The position numbers were made by a program, and so were the translations under genes. This document shows positions 16,170-24,478 of a DNA stretch of 34,393 bases, in pieces (the first letter of the stretch is position 1; every line of letters begins with the position of its first letter). This stretch comes from an uncultured Acidobacteriaceae bacterium. GTDB lineage: Bacteria; Acidobacteriota; Terriglobia; Terriglobales; Acidobacteriaceae. Location: contig CALFMO010000021.1 of NCBI GenBank assembly GCA_937879855.1, positions 1 through 34,393 of the forward strand, read 5' to 3'. Below the pieces are notes generated by a model. The model was not told where the DNA came from. It was given only the letters and a program-made list of their open reading frames with translations, and did not search any database.

Positions 16170-17978
16170 GTGTCTTCTGAGTTCAGCTGGCTTAGCCGAC
16201 AGGCACGCCCCGTGTTGTCGCTGCTTACCGTAAATCTCATCTGCATGGTTCTAGGCAGCGGGCTCTCTCTCCTCGATCCCTTGGTCGTAAAGTGGTTGAT
16301 CGATGTTGCTCTTCCAAAACGGGATCTCCGTGCAGTCCTGTTTGGCACGCTCGTCTTTTGCGCCGTCTACTTGGCGAGCGTGATCGTGAGCTACCTATCC
16401 TCATTCATCAGCTGCGTCGTTACTCAAAAAATGGTATTTCGAATCCGGCTGTCGCTGCTGCGGCGAATCCAAGCTTTGCCGGCGCAATATCACGGGAACT
16501 CTCAGGTGGGAGAAACGCTCTATCGGATCGAGCAAGACGTGGACCGCGTCGCTGAATTGAGCGGAGACATTCTTCCGTTAACCCTTCAGATGGTGATCAT
16601 GGGCGTAATGGTCCTAGCGACCATGGGAATTCTGAATTGGCACTTGACCTTGGTAATCACACCGTTGCTCCCATTCTTCTATCTACTACAACGCAGATAT
16701 GCGACCAGGTTGAAAGAGGCGGCAGACAGCGTTCAGAATCAGTCCGGGAAGATCGGCGCGTTCTTGCAAGAACACTTGGCCGGCATGTTGCAGTTGCAAT
16801 TACTCAATCGCACCGGCACACAGGGTAGCAAGTTTGCGCGCCTCGTCGCGGAAGGAGCACGATTCCAGATCAAGCAGCGAAGCACCGAAATGTCCTTCGG
16901 TATAGCTTCTATTTCGGTGATCGTGCTTGGCATGGGGCTGATCCTTGGCTACGGAGGCTACGAGGTCACTCGGAGCACTTTGACCGTTGGTGGACTCGTC
17001 GCTTTCTATGGCTACGTCTTCCGCCTGTTCGCACCAGTCAGCATTGCCATTGACCTTCAGTCACGGCTGCAGCGCGTCGGCGCCAGCATCCGTCGCATTC
17101 TCGAAATCACAGACCGGGACCCGCAAATCAGAGGGCGCGAGTCCATGACGACACTGCGGTGCGATATCAAACCCGAATTGGAATTTCGTTCGGTATGGTT
17201 TTGCTACAAGGAAGACCGGCCGGTTTTGCGGGATATGAGCTTTCGTATCGAAGGCGGCGAGACCGTTGCCGTCGTTGGCCTGAATGGATCCGGGAAGAGC
17301 ACCATTGGACTTCTCGCAACTCGATTGTACGAACCGGATGCGGGCTCGATTCTGGTGGGAGGGCAGGACATTCAGCAGGTCGGCCGCCGAAGCCTTCGGG
17401 CTACCCTGACCCTGGTTCCACAGGATCCGGTTCTTTTTGACGAAACGATCAGAGAGAATCTGCTGTACGGGAATCCGAGGGCGACCGGCAAGGACTTGGA
17501 GACAGTCGCTGCTCTTACTCAGCTGGACCGAGTGCTCCAAACGCTACCGAGGGGGCTCGACGAACCGTTGGGGCCGCTCGGCGGCCGGCTGTCCGGCGGA
17601 GAGAAGAAGAGACTGGCGTTGGCACGGACTCTCTTGCAGCAGCCAAGGATTCTGATCGTCGATGAGATCACCAGCGCCCTCGACGGACCTGCGGCTTCTG
17701 GATTGCTGGAAGGATTGGAACTCTTCCGCCAGGCTCGAACATTGGTTGTGATCTCACACCGCCCGGCGACAATCTTGTGGGCGGACAGAATTTTGGTGGT
17801 AGACAAGGGAGCGATCGTCGATTCTGGGAAGCACCAAGAGTTGATACTCAGGTGCGAGGCGTACCGGAACATATGGCTGTCTCAAGACAGAATGCCCTCT
17901 GTGATCTCTTCACGACTAACCTTGAACGACGAAACGACGGCTGAGGCGAAGATTCCAGCATCTGAGCAGGTTCGTTAA
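16170..17978 (+). CDS. ABC transporter, fused membrane and ATPase domains (peptide exporter)
   Basis: A 602-residue half-transporter of the MsbA/McjD type. Six membrane helices lie in about 15-300, and the ATPase is at about 335-580. Walker A is GLNGSGKST (near 370), the signature LSGGEKK (near 474), Walker B ILIVDE (near 492) and the H-loop SHRP (near 527). There is no C39 peptidase domain, which fits lasso loci where leader removal is done by the B proteins before export. It should act as a homodimer in the inner membrane to secrete the mature peptide and protect the cell. I chose the GTG at 16170 (AGAGGG six bases upstream) over a TTG at 16110 without a ribosome-binding site. The substrate is inferred from position. 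Confidence 0.88.
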   Translation: MSSEFSWLSRQARPVLSLLTVNLICMVLGSGLSLLDPLVVKWLIDVALPKRDLRAVLFGTLVFCAVYLASVIVSYLSSFISCVVTQKMVFRIRLSLLRRIQALPAQYHGNSQVGETLYRIEQDVDRVAELSGDILPLTLQMVIMGVMVLATMGILNWHLTLVITPLLPFFYLLQRRYATRLKEAADSVQNQSGKIGAFLQEHLAGMLQLQLLNRTGTQGSKFARLVAEGARFQIKQRSTEMSFGIASISVIVLGMGLILGYGGYEVTRSTLTVGGLVAFYGYVFRLFAPVSIAIDLQSRLQRVGASIRRILEITDRDPQIRGRESMTTLRCDIKPELEFRSVWFCYKEDRPVLRDMSFRIEGGETVAVVGLNGSGKSTIGLLATRLYEPDAGSILVGGQDIQQVGRRSLRATLTLVPQDPVLFDETIRENLLYGNPRATGKDLETVAALTQLDRVLQTLPRGLDEPLGPLGGRLSGGEKKRLALARTLLQQPRILIVDEITSALDGPAASGLLEGLELFRQARTLVVISHRPATILWADRILVVDKGAIVDSGKHQELILRCEAYRNIWLSQDRMPSVISSRLTLNDETTAEAKIPASEQVR

Positions 17979-18085
17979 AGGCAGACCTTCATCCGGACCC
18001 CAGAAATAGGGCCCGGCCCATCACCACGTCATAAGATTGGCCTTCGGTCGCGGCTCCGTTACCCCGCGTCAGCGCTGCGCGCCGC

Positions 18086-18184
18086 ACCCCGGCTCCCTCA
18101 GCGCCTGATTCAGACTAGCTATAGCTAAGTTCGATCCCATGCGCCCCCAATCTTTTGATACCCGGAGGCGCAGGGAGCCGGGTT
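18086..18184. repeat. 100-bp inverted-repeat element with central palindrome
   Basis: CCCGGCTCCCT (18088-18098) is exactly complementary to 18172-18182, and the pairing extends inward through GCGCC/GGCGC with a small bulge. Between the arms lies a perfect 12-bp palindrome, TAGCTATAGCTA (18116-18127). The block follows the exporter gene. It could be a MITE/REP-like dispersed repeat or a structured terminator. Confidence 0.5.
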
Positions 18185-18194
18185 GAGAAAACCA

Positions 18195-18356
18195 TTACTG
18201 GTCTGTGGCGGGGGGAGAGGTTTTGGGCTTCCATTCTCCATCCAAGAGTTGGTTTAGTTCTTGAACCAGGGCGATAAATTTATCGTGGTCCTCTTCGGTT
18301 GCGATTCTAACCGCCAACTCCCACAGGCGTTCTCGCTTGTCACTCTCGCGGTTCGG
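18195..18356 (-). pseudogene. Small acidobacterial protein, frame without clear start
   Basis: The minus frame reads RERLWELAVRIATEEDHDKF and then IALVQELNQLLDGEW, a helical, charged pattern I know from short conserved acidobacterial proteins of about 60 residues and unknown function. The frame opens after a TAG at 18357 and has no ATG or GTG; the first TTG (18317) would cut into the conserved part. Either the start is an unusual codon, or a frameshift has separated it from the upstream small gene at 18340-18531, with whose 3' end it overlaps in another frame. Real coding sequence is likely; an intact gene is doubtful. Confidence 0.42.
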
Positions 18357-18531
18357 CTACACGTGCGCTTTCCCTGGCCAGTGGTCGAACGGCCAGTGTT
18401 CGGATTCCTTCGATCTGTTCACTTATTGCAGAGCGTAGCTCCGACATCACAACTGAAAATTCGGAATCCTCAGCGGAGACCACCTTGGCGCAAAGTTCGC
18501 GGATACGGTCTTCTAAGGGTTGGGAGGGCAC
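18340..18531 (-). CDS. Small helical hypothetical protein
   Basis: A 63-residue protein from a GTG at 18531. The sequence LEDRIRELCAKVVSAEDSEF followed by SVVMSELRSAISEQIEGIR has the heptad-like pattern of a short helical protein found repeatedly in Acidobacteria next to genes like the one at 18195-18356. No function is known. The last 15 residues (Arg/Ala/Glu-rich) depart from that pattern, which may reflect a frameshift at the 3' end. Confidence 0.55.
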   Translation of the reverse strand: MPSQPLEDRIRELCAKVVSAEDSEFSVVMSELRSAISEQIEGIRTLAVRPLARESARVAEPRE

Positions 18532-18940
18532 CCTCTCCGTTCCCTGGAGCCCTCCTTTTCTGTCTCTTTCTCATGTTTTTCAATGACGGTTGCGCCTGCC
18601 GGGAAAATAGCCGGAAATGCCGAGAACAAGCCGCCAATGGCCAAATTGTTTGATATTGATTCCTGCGAGAGCCGTGATCAATCGAACCGCAATGAACCGA
18701 ACCACGCATTCGTGCCATTCAGTTTGACGAAGAGCTTAAAGATCAACTACTGATGCAAGGAGCATATTCGGCACATTATTTCGCGTTGCGTATCTTGTGG
18801 AGCGTAACCGCCCGAGGGACAGTTGGCGGCCACGTTTAGCATCTAAAATGGTGTCTGTTCCAATCGCACTCTTTTCGGAAGCAGTTTCTGAGATGTCCGA
18901 TGTGCTGCACCAAATCTAACGAACAGAAAAAGGCAACATT
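18532..18940. other. Intergenic region, nothing recognised
   Basis: About 410 bases between small genes on opposite strands. Only short frames without ribosome-binding sites or family features are present. Confidence 0.4.
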
Positions 18941-19276
18941 ATGAATGAGGCTCTGAGAGCAAGACTCGATGAAGCACGGGAACGGATGAAGAGTCAGCAG
19001 GCCGAGATCAACGCCGATCGCAAGAACGATGATCGGGCAACGCGGGAGTGGGCCAGAGGAAAACAACGACCTGCGAATGCGGAACGCGTTCAGTTGAGGA
19101 ACTCGCTGACCGATGAGGATCGGAGGGAGATTGAAGAACGCATTCAGCAACTTCTCGATGACAACCCTGCATTATCTCCCGCGAATGCTCGGACACTGGA
19201 CTCGAAGACAGAGCCGGCTGGTGTTTCTCTCGAAGTGCTTGAGGAATACTATTTTCTGAGGGACATGGCAGCTTGA
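18941..19276 (+). CDS. Small charged hypothetical protein
   Basis: A 111-residue soluble protein from an ATG preceded by AAAAAGG. It is rich in Arg, Glu, Asp and Gln, with a predicted long N-terminal helix (ALRARLDEARERMKSQQAEI) and a second helical segment (TDEDRREIEERIQQLLDDNP). There is no membrane segment and no cysteine. I do not recognise the family. It stands alone on the plus strand, between small genes of the minus strand and a zinc-ribbon gene. Confidence 0.55.
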   Translation: MNEALRARLDEARERMKSQQAEINADRKNDDRATREWARGKQRPANAERVQLRNSLTDEDRREIEERIQQLLDDNPALSPANARTLDSKTEPAGVSLEVLEEYYFLRDMAA

Positions 19277-19359
19277 TTGCCGCTCATCATCAACCCTCCT
19301 GCCAGATATGCCCGCATCAAATAGGTAGCAATTAGGACTGGCTGGTGCGACACTGTCGT

Positions 19360-19563
19360 ATGCAACCGACGGCACGAAAGCTCGAATTTCACAAAAGCTC
19401 TCAGTTTACCGGGTGGGCTTGCACAATGTGCGCTTGGGCTCAGCCCCTTGCCCGCAACTCTGAATCCGCTCGCGATCTACCAAGCAACGTAGAGACGGAC
19501 TTCGCGAATCACGAGTGCGCTAAATTCCCGCGCTACACGCCGACACTCCATACAACGAATTGA
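19360..19563 (+). CDS. Small zinc-ribbon-like protein
   Basis: A 67-residue protein with C-x2-C (WACTMCAW) and a distant H-x-C (FANHECAKFPR). This layout of an aromatic-flanked CxxC, about 30 polar residues and F-x2-H-x-C matches a small acidobacterial family I recognise by pattern, of unknown role. The four ligands would bind one zinc ion. The ATG at 19360 is chosen; a GTG 15 bases upstream is in frame. No strong ribosome-binding site is present. Confidence 0.55.
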   Translation: MQPTARKLEFHKSSQFTGWACTMCAWAQPLARNSESARDLPSNVETDFANHECAKFPRYTPTLHTTN

Positions 19564-20459
19564 TCCCAAACTGCGCCCTCACCCATCCGTCGTCATGACT
19601 TCCCCGCCGACGCGCCAACTACCGCCCGTACACTCTTCGCTTGGAAAACGAACGGGATCATCCCCACGAATCATACCTTCGGGTCCGATTTCATCCCTGA
19701 TAAACAAACCACACCGATGTACCGTCCGGTGCGAAGGTGAACTCCGTACTACAACCTGAGCACTAGAAGAGCGATCCCCGTTGCGTCGAAAGTGCTTCTA
19801 CAGGGATCAGGTCGCTATCGCAGATTTTGTCAAAGTGGGCGTGGAATAAGGCTTTTCTCTTGCGTTTCCATTAGCGTTGTACCTGCTGGCTGGCGGAAGT
19901 GTTTCACGATTCCGACTTGTGATGTCGCGTCTAATTTTTTCTGTTACAAAAATCTGAATGTAGGCTATCCGACAATCTTCGGGATGTTTTAGTGCTTTTC
20001 AGCGACCTTTCCGATGCTCCCGACAGAACTACCAGGCGGGTCGCGAAGAAGGAATCCCATTGTAGAATGGCCGAATGCCGAAACCCCTCGACACAACTGC
20101 TTTGCTGTCGTCCGCTGCGATGATGGCTCGTAGGGCTGAGACTTATGCGCCAGAGACACACGTCATTGACCCTGGCTGAACTGCGGCAGATTATCTTCGA
20201 GATGCAAGAAGATCGCGAGGAAGAAGGGTAAAGGCAGGGAGAATGTCCTCGTAGTAGGTCACCCACAGGGTTGGGGTGACGAAACGCTACGCAACCTTGA
20301 TTGTTATGGCATCGTTGAAGCGTCAGATAGGGTCGTGGGAACTGAAACATAAACTTTGGCTTGGCGGCCTGGAACCTAGCGGTTTTATCTGACAGTACTG
20401 ATTTTCCAATCGTTATCTGTCACCAGCCGACTGAGGAATCTACGGTAGACTCTAAGAAA
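19564..20459. other. Long intergenic region with gene remnants
   Basis: About 900 bases. On the minus strand near 19695-19745 a stretch reads EFTFAPDGTSVWFVYQG before a stop, like a blade of a propeller protein, with nothing coherent around it. On the plus strand near 20145-20231 a 28-codon frame (LTLAELRQIIFEMQEDREEE) has no known family. Both look like fragments of lost genes. Confidence 0.4.
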
Positions 20460-21575
20460 ATGTCCGGCAAGAGCAAGATTAACATTCTCATGGTGGACGA
20501 TGAGCCCGGCAAACTCCTCAGCTACGAGGTGATGCTAGGTGAACTCGATGAAAATCTAATCAAGGCCACTTCCGGCGCTGAAGCACTCGAACTCTTATTG
20601 AAGACCGAAGTTGCCGTCATCTTGGCGGACGTCAGCATGCCAGAAATGGATGGTTTTGAGTTGGCAGACGTCATCCACCAGCATCCTCGATTTCAACAGA
20701 TTCCAATCATCTTTATCTCTGCGCTGCTCCTGACTGACGTGGACCGTTTGAAAGGCTACCGGGCAGGAGCCGTGGATTACATTTCCGTACCGATCATTCC
20801 CGAATTGTTACGTGCAAAGGTTTCAGTTTTCTCTGAGTTGCATCGTCGGGCTCAACAGTTGAGTACGCTCAATGCAGAACTCCGTCGTCTCTCGAGCAGT
20901 CTGATCGCCGCGCAAGATCAGGAACGTCGCCGCATTGCACGTAACTTGCACGATAGCTTAGGCCAGGAACTTGCGGCTGCGAAAATGGCCGTTGAAGGAA
21001 TTGTCCTCCGGGATCCGGCGATTGGTTCCGCGGGCCAGACAGCTGCCATTGAAGCGAGTGCCATGATCGACCGGGCCATTCAACAGGTCCGAAGCATTTC
21101 TCATCTCCTGCATCCACCGTTGCTGGATGAAGTCGGCCTCGTCTCTGCCCTCCGTTGGTTGCTCGAAGGGCTCACAAAACGCAGCGGTATCGAGACTTCT
21201 CTTGATGTACAGCCAGCCGAGTTCCCGAGGCTTGCGCCTGAATTGGAAACCGCAGTATTTCGTATCGTTCAAGAAGCTATGACCAACGTGCTCCGCCATT
21301 CAAGCGCCAAGAATGGCTGGGTCACTCTGAAACGGCAGAACAATCACTTGGTCATTATCGTCCGCGACGACGGCAAAGGCATTGCCAAAGGAGTCGCAGA
21401 GTTTCAGTCTCGTTGCATAGGCGTGGGTCTGGGAGGAATGCGACAGCGCGTCAAGGAATTGGGTGGCAGGTTGAGGCTGGAAAATTCCAATCCCGGAACC
21501 CGGATCGAAGTCACCATCCCATCCGGCGATCAGACGACAATCGGGCAGATCGGCGAAGGCGCAGCGGACGCCTAG
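20460..21575 (+). CDS. Receiver-histidine kinase fusion (NarX/UhpB type)
   Basis: A 371-residue cytosolic protein. Residues 1-125 are a response-regulator receiver (ILMVDDEP, phospho-acceptor Asp57 in LADVSMPEMDG). After a short linker comes a HisKA_3 dimerisation domain with RRRIARNLHDSLGQEL (His164), then a HATPase domain with the N box (QEAMTNVLRHS) and G1 (DDGKGI). The receiver precedes the kinase, so this protein is probably itself controlled by another kinase and passes phosphate to a NarL-type regulator, which is not in the window. The ATG at 20460 is chosen because it begins just before the receiver; the frame is open from 20361. There are no membrane helices. Confidence 0.88.
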   Translation: MSGKSKINILMVDDEPGKLLSYEVMLGELDENLIKATSGAEALELLLKTEVAVILADVSMPEMDGFELADVIHQHPRFQQIPIIFISALLLTDVDRLKGYRAGAVDYISVPIIPELLRAKVSVFSELHRRAQQLSTLNAELRRLSSSLIAAQDQERRRIARNLHDSLGQELAAAKMAVEGIVLRDPAIGSAGQTAAIEASAMIDRAIQQVRSISHLLHPPLLDEVGLVSALRWLLEGLTKRSGIETSLDVQPAEFPRLAPELETAVFRIVQEAMTNVLRHSSAKNGWVTLKRQNNHLVIIVRDDGKGIAKGVAEFQSRCIGVGLGGMRQRVKELGGRLRLENSNPGTRIEVTIPSGDQTTIGQIGEGAADA

Positions 21576-21857
21576 AGCTGGAGCCCAACACGGTCTCACA
21601 ATTACTTGGCCTTCGGTAGCCGTTCTCCGTTCGAGTCCACATTTGCACCTTCCGCTGCATCAACCTTCACAACGAACTTCGTCTTTGCTACGGTGGACAA
21701 GTCTTAGGTCAAAATCGGAGCTCATAGCCCTCAAAAAAAGATGCAGAACTTGTCAATCCGACTGCTTCTCGTTCGTCATATAAGTAGCGGCGAGTTTCAA
21801 GGCAGTCGAAGCCGGCCGGCGTTCCAAACGGAAAATCTCTGGGAATGTCGGGAGGAG

Positions 21858-22301
21858 ATGATGATGTTGAAGATAACCGTTCAGAAATTGGGAGACATAC
21901 GTGTTCTCCGGTGCCATGGCCGAATTGTGGCGGGCGACGCCGGTTCGATACTAAGTAATGCAGTGCTCAGCCAGCAACACACCGGGATGCTGGTGATTGA
22001 TTTGGCGCGGGTTGACCACATCGATGCGGGCGGTCTGGGAGTATTGTTGGGCCTTCGAGAGTTAGCTCATTCCCGCGCAATCACGTTTAAGCTGATGAAT
22101 GCGACGAAAAGGGTCGAGGAGATTCTTGAAATTACGCACTTGCGGGCTGTTTTTGAATTCTGCTCTGTGCGGGAGCTTCTTTGCCTGCTGCACCGCGCAG
22201 CCTCTATGCCATCCTGCTCAGCCGATCAATCCGATCGAGGGGATAAAAAAGAGAGCCCCCACGGTTTCCTCGAAGGGCCAGAAGCGGTTCCAGCGGTCTA
22301 G
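21858..22301 (+). CDS. STAS-domain anti-sigma factor antagonist-like protein
   Basis: A protein of about 147 residues with one STAS domain at about 1-105: KITVQKLGDIRVLRCHGRIV, LVIDLARVDHIDAGGLGVLL and FKLMNATKRVEEILEITHL. Such proteins bind anti-sigma kinases of the RsbW/SpoIIAB type. In SpoIIAA-like members the loop is D-S-S-G, and one Ser is phosphorylated. Here it reads D-A-G-G, so that phosphosite is missing and control by phosphorylation is unlikely. A strong GGAGGAG lies at 21851-21857 before three consecutive ATG codons (21858, 21861, 21864); the last is best spaced. The C-terminal 40 residues are unstructured. It follows the sensor kinase gene on the same strand. Confidence 0.8.
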   Translation: MMMLKITVQKLGDIRVLRCHGRIVAGDAGSILSNAVLSQQHTGMLVIDLARVDHIDAGGLGVLLGLRELAHSRAITFKLMNATKRVEEILEITHLRAVFEFCSVRELLCLLHRAASMPSCSADQSDRGDKKESPHGFLEGPEAVPAV

Positions 22302-22371
22302 GCCATTCCTCTCCCGATAATCGGCTGACTGGAAAGGCAGTGGGTGCGAGCGCCTCCCTTGCGCCACATGT

Positions 22372-22557
22372 TCACTTTTGCAACCCCCCACTTGGACAGT
22401 CTGCCGACAGTTTCCGGAGGCGCTCATCAGTCAGGAAGTTCATGATGAAAGGCAACACGACTTGATCTGGAAGGTCGAAATCATCATTCCTGGCGGCGAA
22501 TGCTTGCATATCCATTGCCGCTTTGTGCAGGACGGCCACTATATTGGTGATCTTCAT
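22372..22557 (-). CDS. Small hypothetical protein
   Basis: A 61-residue frame from an ATG at 22557 preceded by AAGGGA, reading MKITNIVAVLHKAAMDMQAF, then a hydrophobic/charged helical pattern to LPFIMNFLTDERLRKL. I do not know the family. It converges with the STAS gene and diverges from the DNA ligase gene. A competing plus-strand frame covers the same bases, so coding status is uncertain. Confidence 0.35.
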   Translation of the reverse strand: MKITNIVAVLHKAAMDMQAFAARNDDFDLPDQVVLPFIMNFLTDERLRKLSADCPSGGLQK

Positions 22558-22639
22558 TTTTGCATCCCTTGCTCGCCTATCACAGCGATGATCCCCAGGC
22601 CCGCGTGATCTAGAATTGTAACGTCCCGGCTCATTTGCG

Positions 22640-23560
22640 GTGAAACGTAAGATTCCATTTCGTGTACGGCCGATGTTGGCCACGCTGGTCGGCAGGCCGT
22701 TTCATGAGCAGGGGTGGGTCTACGAAGAAAAATACGACGGTATCCGAATTCTTGCTTATAAAGAAGGATCCCAGGTGACGTTGCTAAGCCGGAATGACAA
22801 AGATCGGACCGCGAGCTTCCCGGCGATTGCGCGCTCGCTCAGCGCTCTACGGCCGACGACCTTGTTGCTCGACGGAGAAGTCGTTGCGCTGGACCGTCAC
22901 AAGATTTCGCGCTTTCAGTTGCTGCAGCGGGGAATCGGTCGTGCTCGCTATGCCGTGTTCGACTGTCTCTATGTAGGTGGACGAGATCTTCGGGACGAGC
23001 CTCTCTCAAGGCGGCGCGCGGAACTAGAGCGGTCAGTGCACGAGAGCGATGAGCTGATATTGTCCCGTAGGCTCTCGGCGAATGGTCTGGAAGCTTTTCG
23101 GGCTGCAAAACAGCGAGGATATGAGGGCTTGGTCACGAAGCGCCTGGCGTCCGTGTATGTCGAAGGGCGAAGCCGCGAGTGGCTAAAAGTAAAGGTTAAC
23201 CAAGAGGACGAATTCATCATTCTCGGTTATACCGAGCCATCCGGTTCTCGAGAATATTTTGGCGCTCTCCTGCTTGGCGCCCACAAGAACGGAAAGCTCC
23301 AATATGTCGGGAGAGTGGGAACGGGTTTCCCTCGGGATATTCTCGCCTCGCTTTATCGCCAATTTCAGCCCCTCAAACGGAAACAGCCACCGGTCCAAGA
23401 TCTTCCTAGGACCCAACGAGCGACATTTTTATCACCAAAACTCGTTGCTCAGATTTCCTACACGGAATGGACTAAGGACGGAAGGCTACGGCATCCTGTA
23501 TTTCTCGGCCTCCGCGATGACAAAGATTCCAAAGAAGTTGTACTGCCAGAGGCCAAGTGA
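22640..23560 (+). CDS. Stand-alone ATP-dependent DNA ligase (LigD ligase domain type)
   Basis: A 306-residue ATP-dependent ligase. The adenylation motif is KYDGIR with Lys31 as the AMP acceptor. Motif III LDGEVVALD, motif IV EGLVTKR and motif V WLKVK follow, and from about residue 195 the OB-fold domain begins (EFIILGYTEPSGSREYFGALLLG). This equals the ligase module of bacterial LigD, without the polymerase and phosphoesterase modules. It would seal nicks or breaks, classically in Ku-dependent end joining; no Ku gene is in the window. The start is a GTG at 22640. Its stop overlaps a 45-codon frame by GTGA. Confidence 0.88.
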   Translation: MKRKIPFRVRPMLATLVGRPFHEQGWVYEEKYDGIRILAYKEGSQVTLLSRNDKDRTASFPAIARSLSALRPTTLLLDGEVVALDRHKISRFQLLQRGIGRARYAVFDCLYVGGRDLRDEPLSRRRAELERSVHESDELILSRRLSANGLEAFRAAKQRGYEGLVTKRLASVYVEGRSREWLKVKVNQEDEFIILGYTEPSGSREYFGALLLGAHKNGKLQYVGRVGTGFPRDILASLYRQFQPLKRKQPPVQDLPRTQRATFLSPKLVAQISYTEWTKDGRLRHPVFLGLRDDKDSKEVVLPEAK

Positions 23561-23694
23561 AAACCATGAGAGCAGTCGTCGACGCTCGCGTGCACGGTAA
23601 AAAAGTTTTCCAAAGCCCCCAACATGAATATGCTGTGGGAATATCGGTACCAGTTTGGTCGCCGATGATCAAGCCGCAAATCGTGAGTTACTAG
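23557..23694 (+). CDS. Tiny ORF overlapping the ligase stop
   Basis: A 45-codon frame whose GTG start overlaps the ligase stop as GTGA, the classical coupling arrangement. The product (MKTMRAVVDARVHGKKVFQS, later PVWSPMIKP) matches nothing I know. Without homology it may be chance. Confidence 0.25.
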   Translation: MKTMRAVVDARVHGKKVFQSPQHEYAVGISVPVWSPMIKPQIVSY

Positions 23695-23923
23695 ACGAAC
23701 TTCTCACAGCAGAAAGGATGCAGTGTGCTGACCATTGAATTGCGTGAGATTGGGCATGGTTCGTGGGCACACCGGGGCTTTCCCTACGGCACCATCGCAA
23801 CCAATGGATACAAGGATTCTTCCGGCGGTAAAGCGCGACACCGACGATGAAGATATCTATATCCGGTGTTGAACCGGCCCGTGGTTTCTTTAGCGGGTGG
23901 GTCTGCCTGATTTGGGTCCAACG

Positions 23924-24430
23924 CTATTTGCCGCCCTTCCAAGTTCGAGCCATGAAACGCACTTGCTTGCCTGACAGAGCCTCTATGGCTCTTCTCAAAT
24001 TGCGGACCTTGGCGAGGGACGATTTCAACGAAGCGAAGTAGCGGAGAATTTCTTTCTTGCGGCTCGGGATGAGGGCATTCCATGAGCTCTTTGCTTCCGG
24101 GTTTGCTGACAAGGCCGTGCGAAACCATCGAGGCAAGGGATGTACTGGTCCGCCGCGGTAATCGCGATCAAAAGACAATTCGACGGTGACGCGGTCGCCC
24201 ACTCTGGTCCCGGAGGCATTGCGAATCGTGTCGTGGAGGTACAGATAGAAGCTGCCATCGCCTGTGGGCATCATGTTAATGTGCCATGATTGCTTCGGCT
24301 TCCCGTTGATGCGAACCAAGACCGGGAGTGGTTTGCGCCAATTCTTTTTGAGACGCCCGGCCAACTTCGCGTCCACGCGAACATAGGGATTGATGCCTCG
24401 AATCTTGATTGTTGAACAGAATCGTATCAA
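23924..24430 (-). CDS. YdeI/OmpD-associated family protein with DUF1905 domain
   Basis: A 168-residue soluble protein. The first 95 residues match the DUF1905 beta-barrel (PVLVRINGKPKQSWHINMMP, then GSFYLYLHDTIRNASG and VGDRVTVELSFD). The last 65 match the helical YdeI/OmpD-associated domain (FRTALSANPEAKSSWNALIP, SRKKEILRYFASLKS). The function is unknown; a link of YdeI to antimicrobial-peptide resistance is described for Salmonella. The start is a TTG at 24430 with GAGAGGG further upstream. It is last in the minus-strand run headed by the methyltransferase. Confidence 0.82.
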   Translation of the reverse strand: MIRFCSTIKIRGINPYVRVDAKLAGRLKKNWRKPLPVLVRINGKPKQSWHINMMPTGDGSFYLYLHDTIRNASGTRVGDRVTVELSFDRDYRGGPVHPLPRWFRTALSANPEAKSSWNALIPSRKKEILRYFASLKSSLAKVRNLRRAIEALSGKQVRFMARTWKGGK

Positions 24431-24478
24431 CTGGTTTCACCCTCTCTTTGTGGCCCAGCCAGCCAAAAACGGCGCGCA

